Shown in pieces: positions 60,092-64,000 of a DNA stretch of 64,000 bases. Source of the stretch: Pseudomonas frederiksbergensis. Lineage in GTDB: Bacteria; Pseudomonadota; Gammaproteobacteria; Pseudomonadales; Pseudomonadaceae. The notes beneath the pieces are model-generated. The model searched no databases and was not told the origin of the DNA. It worked only from the letters and a program-made list of their open reading frames with translations. The stretch lies in the NCBI RefSeq assembly GCF_003732275.1, contig NZ_MOBM01000020.1, forward strand, positions 1 through 64,000. The letters are read 5' to 3'. Made by a program: the position numbers and the translations under genes. Positions within the stretch are counted from its first letter, which is position 1, and every line of letters begins with the position of its first letter.

Positions 60092-61138
60092 ATGTACCCC
60101 AAGAACACCTGGTACGTCGCCTGTACGCCCGACGAAATCGCCGACAAGCCGCTAGGCCGTCAGATCTGTGGTGAAAAGATGGTTTTTTACCGCGGGCATG
60201 AAGGCAACGTGGCGGCTGTCGAGGACTTCTGCCCCCATCGCGGCGCACCGCTGTCTTTGGGTTATGTGGAAAACGGCAACCTGGTGTGCGGCTATCACGG
60301 CCTGGTGATGGGGTGCGACGGCAAGACCGTGGAAATGCCCGGGCAGCGGGTTCGCGGCTTTCCGTGCAACAAGACGTTCGCCGCGGTCGAGCGTTACGGC
60401 TTTATCTGGGTCTGGCCCGGCGATCAGGCGTTGGCCGACCCGGCGCTGATCCATCACCTGGAATGGGCGGTCAGCGATGAGTGGGCCTACGGCGGCGGCC
60501 TGTTCCACATCCAGTGCGACTATTGCCTGATGATCGACAACCTGATGGACCTGACTCACGAAACCTACGTTCATGCGTCCAGCATCGGCCAAAAGGAAAT
60601 CGACGAAGCACCGCCGGTGACCACGGTCGACGGCGACGAGGTGGTCACCGCCCGCCACATGGAAAACATCATGGCCCCGCCCTTCTGGCGCATGGCCTTG
60701 CGTGGCAACAACCTGGCCGACGATGTACCAGTGGATCGCTGGCAGATCTGCCGCTTCACCCCGCCCAGTCATGTGCTGATCGAAGTCGGTGTGGCCCATG
60801 CCGGAAAAGGTGGTTATCACGCTCCCCAACAGTTCAAGGCGTCGAGCATCGTCGTCGACTTCATCACGCCGCAAACCGAAACCTCGATCTGGTACTTCTG
60901 GGGCATGGCGCGCAATTTCAACCCGCAGGATGAAGCTTTGACCGCGAGCATTCGCGAGGGTCAGGGCAAGATTTTCAGCGAGGACCTGGAGATGCTCGAA
61001 CGCCAGCAACAGAACCTGCTCAACCATCCTCAGCGCAACTTGCTCAAGCTCAATATCGACGCCGGAGGTGTGCAGTCGCGCCGTGTTCTGGAGCGCCTTA
61101 TCGCCCGGGAAAAAACGCCGCAGGAGTCAATGGCATGA
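60092..61138 (+). CDS. vanA: Vanillate O-demethylase oxygenase subunit
   Basis: A 348-residue Rieske non-heme iron oxygenase. The [2Fe-2S] ligands are CPHRG (C47, H49) and CGYHG (C66, H69), and the catalytic iron site is in IDNLMDLTHETYVHASS (D153, H156, H161). The sequence and length match VanA/phenoxybenzoate-type O-demethylases, converting vanillate to protocatechuate with formaldehyde release. The partner reductase follows with a four-base overlap. A good ribosome site (GGAGAATCTCC) precedes the ATG. Other methoxybenzoates are possible substrates. Confidence 0.9.
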   Translation: MYPKNTWYVACTPDEIADKPLGRQICGEKMVFYRGHEGNVAAVEDFCPHRGAPLSLGYVENGNLVCGYHGLVMGCDGKTVEMPGQRVRGFPCNKTFAAVERYGFIWVWPGDQALADPALIHHLEWAVSDEWAYGGGLFHIQCDYCLMIDNLMDLTHETYVHASSIGQKEIDEAPPVTTVDGDEVVTARHMENIMAPPFWRMALRGNNLADDVPVDRWQICRFTPPSHVLIEVGVAHAGKGGYHAPQQFKASSIVVDFITPQTETSIWYFWGMARNFNPQDEALTASIREGQGKIFSEDLEMLERQQQNLLNHPQRNLLKLNIDAGGVQSRRVLERLIAREKTPQESMA

Positions 61139-62085
61139 TTGAAGTGCTGGTGGTATCCCGCAACAACGAAGCCCAGGACATCTGCAGCTACGAGCTGGCC
61201 AGTGTCGATGATCGACCGCTACCGACCTTCAGCGCCGGTGCCCATATCGATGTGCATCTGCCTGGTGGCTTGATCCGGCAATATTCCCTGTGCAACCACC
61301 CCGAAGAACGCCATCGCTACCTGATCGGCGTGCTCAAGGATCCGACCTCTCGCGGTGGTTCACTGGCCATGCACGAGCAGATCCACCCCGGCACACGGCT
61401 GTCTATCAGCGAGCCGCGCAATCTGTTTCCATTGGCACATGAGGCCCGGCGCAGCCTGCTCTTCGCCGGCGGTATCGGCATTACCCCAATCCTCTGCATG
61501 GCCGAGCGCCTGGCCCACAGCGGCGCAGATTTCGAGCTGCACTACTGCGCCCGTTCGCGAGAGCGCGCGGCCTTTGTCGAACGCCTGCAACACTCGGCTT
61601 TTGCCGACCGGGTGTTCCTGCATTTCGATCAGGAACCCGAGACTGCGCTGGACGCGGCCAAGCTCCTGGCCACGCCACACAATGACGTTCATTTATATGT
61701 GTGTGGCCCCGGCGGTTTTATGCAGCATGTGCTGGACACGGCCAAGGCCAAAGGCTGGCAGGAGCAATGCCTGCATCGCGAGTACTTCGCCGCCAACCCC
61801 GTCGACACTGGTGCCGATGGCAGCTTCTCGATCAAGGTCGCCAGCAGCGGCCAGGTCTTCGCGGTGCCGGCCGACAAGAGCGTGGTGCAGGTGCTGCAAA
61901 ACCAGGGCATCGAGATTGCCATTTCCTGCGAACAGGGCATCTGTGGCACCTGCCTGACGCGGGTTCTGGAGGGCGTGCCGGAGCATCGAGACCTGTTCCT
62001 CACCGAGGATGAACAAGCCTGCAACGACCAGTTCACTCCTTGCTGCTCGCGCTCGAAAACGCCGCTGCTGGTGCTGGATATCTGA
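61135..62085 (+). CDS. vanB: Vanillate O-demethylase reductase subunit
   Basis: A 316-residue phthalate-dioxygenase-reductase-type flavoprotein. An FMN-binding barrel (HLPGGLIRQYSLCNHPEERH), an NAD domain (LLFAGGIGITPILCMAERLA, YVCGPGGFM) and a C-terminal plant-type [2Fe-2S] ferredoxin (IAISCEQGICGTCLTRVLEG and the final CNDQFTPCCSRS). It passes electrons from NADH to VanA. The start overlaps the vanA stop (ATGA). Stops 11 bp before the convergent regulator gene. Confidence 0.9.
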   Translation: MIEVLVVSRNNEAQDICSYELASVDDRPLPTFSAGAHIDVHLPGGLIRQYSLCNHPEERHRYLIGVLKDPTSRGGSLAMHEQIHPGTRLSISEPRNLFPLAHEARRSLLFAGGIGITPILCMAERLAHSGADFELHYCARSRERAAFVERLQHSAFADRVFLHFDQEPETALDAAKLLATPHNDVHLYVCGPGGFMQHVLDTAKAKGWQEQCLHREYFAANPVDTGADGSFSIKVASSGQVFAVPADKSVVQVLQNQGIEIAISCEQGICGTCLTRVLEGVPEHRDLFLTEDEQACNDQFTPCCSRSKTPLLVLDI

Positions 62086-62096
62086 AAGAGTCGCGC

Positions 62097-62810
62097 CTAG
62101 TCCGAGCGGAGAATGACCTTCATCCGCTCTTCGGCCGTCGCCGAGCCGAAGATCTCGGCATAACGCAACGTGGCGTTGGCGTGCTCGCGCATGATGGCTT
62201 CGGCACGCGCGCCCTGGCGGTTGACCAAGGCGTCGAACACCGAATGGTGCTGCATGTGAGCGTAGTTGAAGCGTCGGTATTCCCGGATCATGTCGTTGCG
62301 GTCCACTGCCAGGGCTGTTACCGAAGCGAAAGGCAAATGATCGTTGCGCGCCAGTGCATCGGCGATCGCCGGGTTGTGGCTGCCTTCGACAATCACTTCG
62401 TGAAAACGCATGTTGAGATCGTGATAGACCTCCAGGTCCTCGATGGTCACAAACCCCTTGTCGAACAGCTGATCGCCCTGCATCAGGCACTGTTCGAGGG
62501 TCGCCCGGGCTTCGTCCGATAGCCCGCGCTCGGCGGTCTGACGCGCCGCCAGGCCTTCGAGTACACCCCGCACTTCAACCGCACCGGCAATGTCATCGGG
62601 GCTGACCGAACGCACCTGAAACCCGCGCCCGCCAAAACGCACCAGCAAGCCTTCCTGCTCCAGCGTGCGGAACGCCATGCGCACCGGCATCCGCGAAACA
62701 CCGAACAGCTCCGCCGTGGGGATCTCCATCAACCGCTCGCCAGCCGCCAGCTCGCCCGAGGCGATCATCTTGCGCAACGCGACCAGCACCGTTTGACCGG
62801 GCTTACTCAT
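62097..62810 (-). CDS. vanR: GntR-family regulator, probable VanR
   Basis: A 237-residue FadR-type GntR protein started at MSKPGQTVLVALRKMIASGE; the frame is open 14 codons upstream. Winged helix: LAAGERLMEIPTAELFGVSR, MPVRMAFRTLEQEGLLVRFG; effector domain with the metal-site helices (HDLNMRFHEVIVEGSHNPAI, HHSVFDALVNRQGARAEAIM). It is convergent with vanAB, whose promoter carries two AATGGATCC operators. Vanillate-responsive repression is inferred. Confidence 0.8.
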   Translation of the reverse strand: MSKPGQTVLVALRKMIASGELAAGERLMEIPTAELFGVSRMPVRMAFRTLEQEGLLVRFGGRGFQVRSVSPDDIAGAVEVRGVLEGLAARQTAERGLSDEARATLEQCLMQGDQLFDKGFVTIEDLEVYHDLNMRFHEVIVEGSHNPAIADALARNDHLPFASVTALAVDRNDMIREYRRFNYAHMQHHSVFDALVNRQGARAEAIMREHANATLRYAEIFGSATAEERMKVILRSD

Positions 62811-62904
62811 CCAGGCAACTTCCAGAAAAGGTGGGTCTGCATAGTAACGCAAGACAGTGACGCAAAGATTGGGTTGACTGCAGCAAAGGCCTCGGGGTTC
62901 TGCT

Positions 62905-64000
62905 TCAGCCTTGATACGCCGGGTTTTCGATCAGCAGAGCCATGCCCTGCCCGCCACCGACACACGCGGCCGCAATGCCATAACGCAGATTACCCTCACG
63001 CAATTGCCTGGCCAGGGTCAGCACCAGGCGCAAACCCGTAGCGGCCAAAGGATGCCCCAAAGCAATCGAGCCGCCCCGCCGGTTGAGCCGGTCGCCGTCC
63101 AGTTCAAGCGCCTGGGCCACAGCCAATACCTGAGCGGCCTGGGCCTCATTGATTTCCAGCAAGCCGATTTCACCAAGGGCCAAACCGCTACGTTGCAGCA
63201 GCATCTGGATGGCCGGCGCCGGCCCTATCCCCATGAATTCCGGTGCCACGCCTACCACGGCACTGGCCAGCAAATGGGCCAACGCCGGACGCCGGGCGGC
63301 AGACGCCCGCCCTACCAGCGCGGCGGCCGCGCCATCGACCACCGCACAACTGTTGCCGGCCGTTTGCACACCGCCGGCATGCACCGCCCGCAACCGACCC
63401 AAGGCGTCCAGATCGGTGGGTCCCGGATGGCTATCACGAGTCACGCGGTCTACGCCCCGTGGCAACTGGATACTGCGTGACTGATAACCGGCCAGTTCAA
63501 AGCGCTCATTGCCGAGCGCTACCAGCTCCGGTTCAAACCAGCCATCGGCCTGGGCTTGCAGCGCCAATTGATGGCTGTCGAGGGCGAAGCGATCCACCTC
63601 TTCGCGGCTCAGGCCATGCCGCCGGGCCAGGTTGTCGGCGGTGGTGATCATGTCTACGCCCGGGGCCGGGTCGTAGAGGGCTTCCCAGAGAAAGTCCTTG
63701 AATTCCACTCCCGCACCGAGCCGGAAACCACCTCGGTGGGTGTAGGCGGCAATCGGGTTGCGCGACATGGATTCGGCCGCCACGCACAGGGCCAACTGCA
63801 CACCGTCATCCAGCTGCCTGGCGGCCTGCCGCAAGAGTTCGAAACCGGTAGCGCAGATGCGCTGCACACCCAGTGCCGGAGTCTCTTGCGGCACGCCACT
63901 GTAAAGACCGATATGCCGAGGCAGCAGGTAAGCATCAAAACTGGCCTGAGCCATGGAGCCGGCCAACACGCTATCGACCAAAGATGGATCGATAGAGGCG
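62905..64000 (-). CDS. Thiolase (acetyl-CoA acyltransferase), N-terminus outside the window
   Basis: A thiolase fragment of at least 365 codons that continues past the window edge (the frame is open to 64000). The nucleophilic cysteine is in VQRICATGFELLRQA. The catalytic histidine and second cysteine are in IALGHPLAATGLRLVLTLAR and AAACVGGGQGMALLIENPAY. It could belong to beta-ketoadipate/protocatechuate breakdown after vanillate demethylation or to fatty-acid-type beta-oxidation; the neighbours beyond the edge would tell. Transcribed toward vanR. Confidence 0.85.
   Translation of the reverse strand, partial: ASIDPSLVDSVLAGSMAQASFDAYLLPRHIGLYSGVPQETPALGVQRICATGFELLRQAARQLDDGVQLALCVAAESMSRNPIAAYTHRGGFRLGAGVEFKDFLWEALYDPAPGVDMITTADNLARRHGLSREEVDRFALDSHQLALQAQADGWFEPELVALGNERFELAGYQSRSIQLPRGVDRVTRDSHPGPTDLDALGRLRAVHAGGVQTAGNSCAVVDGAAAALVGRASAARRPALAHLLASAVVGVAPEFMGIGPAPAIQMLLQRSGLALGEIGLLEINEAQAAQVLAVAQALELDGDRLNRRGGSIALGHPLAATGLRLVLTLARQLREGNLRYGIAAACVGGGQGMALLIENPAYQG

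Overview
The window looks like a chromosomal segment of a fluorescent Pseudomonas (P. fluorescens/putida-type). Grounds: nirBD, folD, homospermidine synthase, a PhaG-like transacylase, a GudD/MFS/LysR set, a DUF1652 and a DUF6124 protein, a GC-rich coding style, and two families of REP palindromes of the kind common in this group. Assignments come from reading translated frames and motifs by eye; no database search was run.

Region A (1 to about 27.9 kb) is an accessory, island-like zone. It holds a candidate defence nuclease (AbiJ-type N-terminus plus a PD-(D/E)XK-like C-terminus) with a tiny gene abutting it, a TetR-controlled sugar-isomerase/hydrolase pair with a perfect 15-bp inverted-repeat operator, a group II intron, a GNAT and a VOC protein, small orphan proteins (DUF1652, probable DUF6957, HEAT-like, membrane), a Phd/YefM-like antitoxin, and a metallophosphoesterase. 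It is crowded with mobile DNA: one complete IS66-family element carrying a GNAT passenger gene and flanked by an 8-bp target duplication, at least four IS66 remnants, two IS1182-type elements (one frameshifted), an IS3 corpse, a MITE-like palindromic element and solo IS ends. Three simple-sequence repeats lie within 2.2 kb. The zone ends beside an excisionase-like gene, a truncated tRNA-Leu(TAA) and an intact tRNA-Cys. The tRNA-Leu locus is therefore the likely island boundary.

Region B (28.4 to 54 kb) reads as core genome, and REP elements appear only from here on. It contains an MtlR-like AraC regulator divergent from a polyol ABC substrate-binding protein whose permeases and ATPase are absent, then a sorbitol-dehydrogenase-type SDR. 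Next come a CBS protein and nirB-nirD, which sit behind a sigma-54-type promoter and a leader with hairpins and an intrinsic terminator (NasT/ANTAR-style antitermination). They are followed by DUF6124 with a long structured leader, folD, a four-gene overlapping phosphorelay operon, a PhaG-like hydrolase, a GST, glucarate dehydratase with its MFS transporter and a divergent LysR, homospermidine synthase, a phosphoribosyltransferase and a tandem universal stress protein.

Region C (53.3 to 64 kb) is catabolic. A LysR regulator with LTTR boxes lies between an alpha/beta hydrolase and an unusual operon of three consecutive RraA-family proteins plus a class I aminotransferase, all overlapping end to start. 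After two REP pairs and a DUF3422 protein comes a vanillate O-demethylase module: VanA Rieske oxygenase, VanB reductase and a convergent VanR-type GntR regulator. Two AATGGATCCA-type operators exactly 63 bp apart flank its promoter. A thiolase running off the window end completes it.
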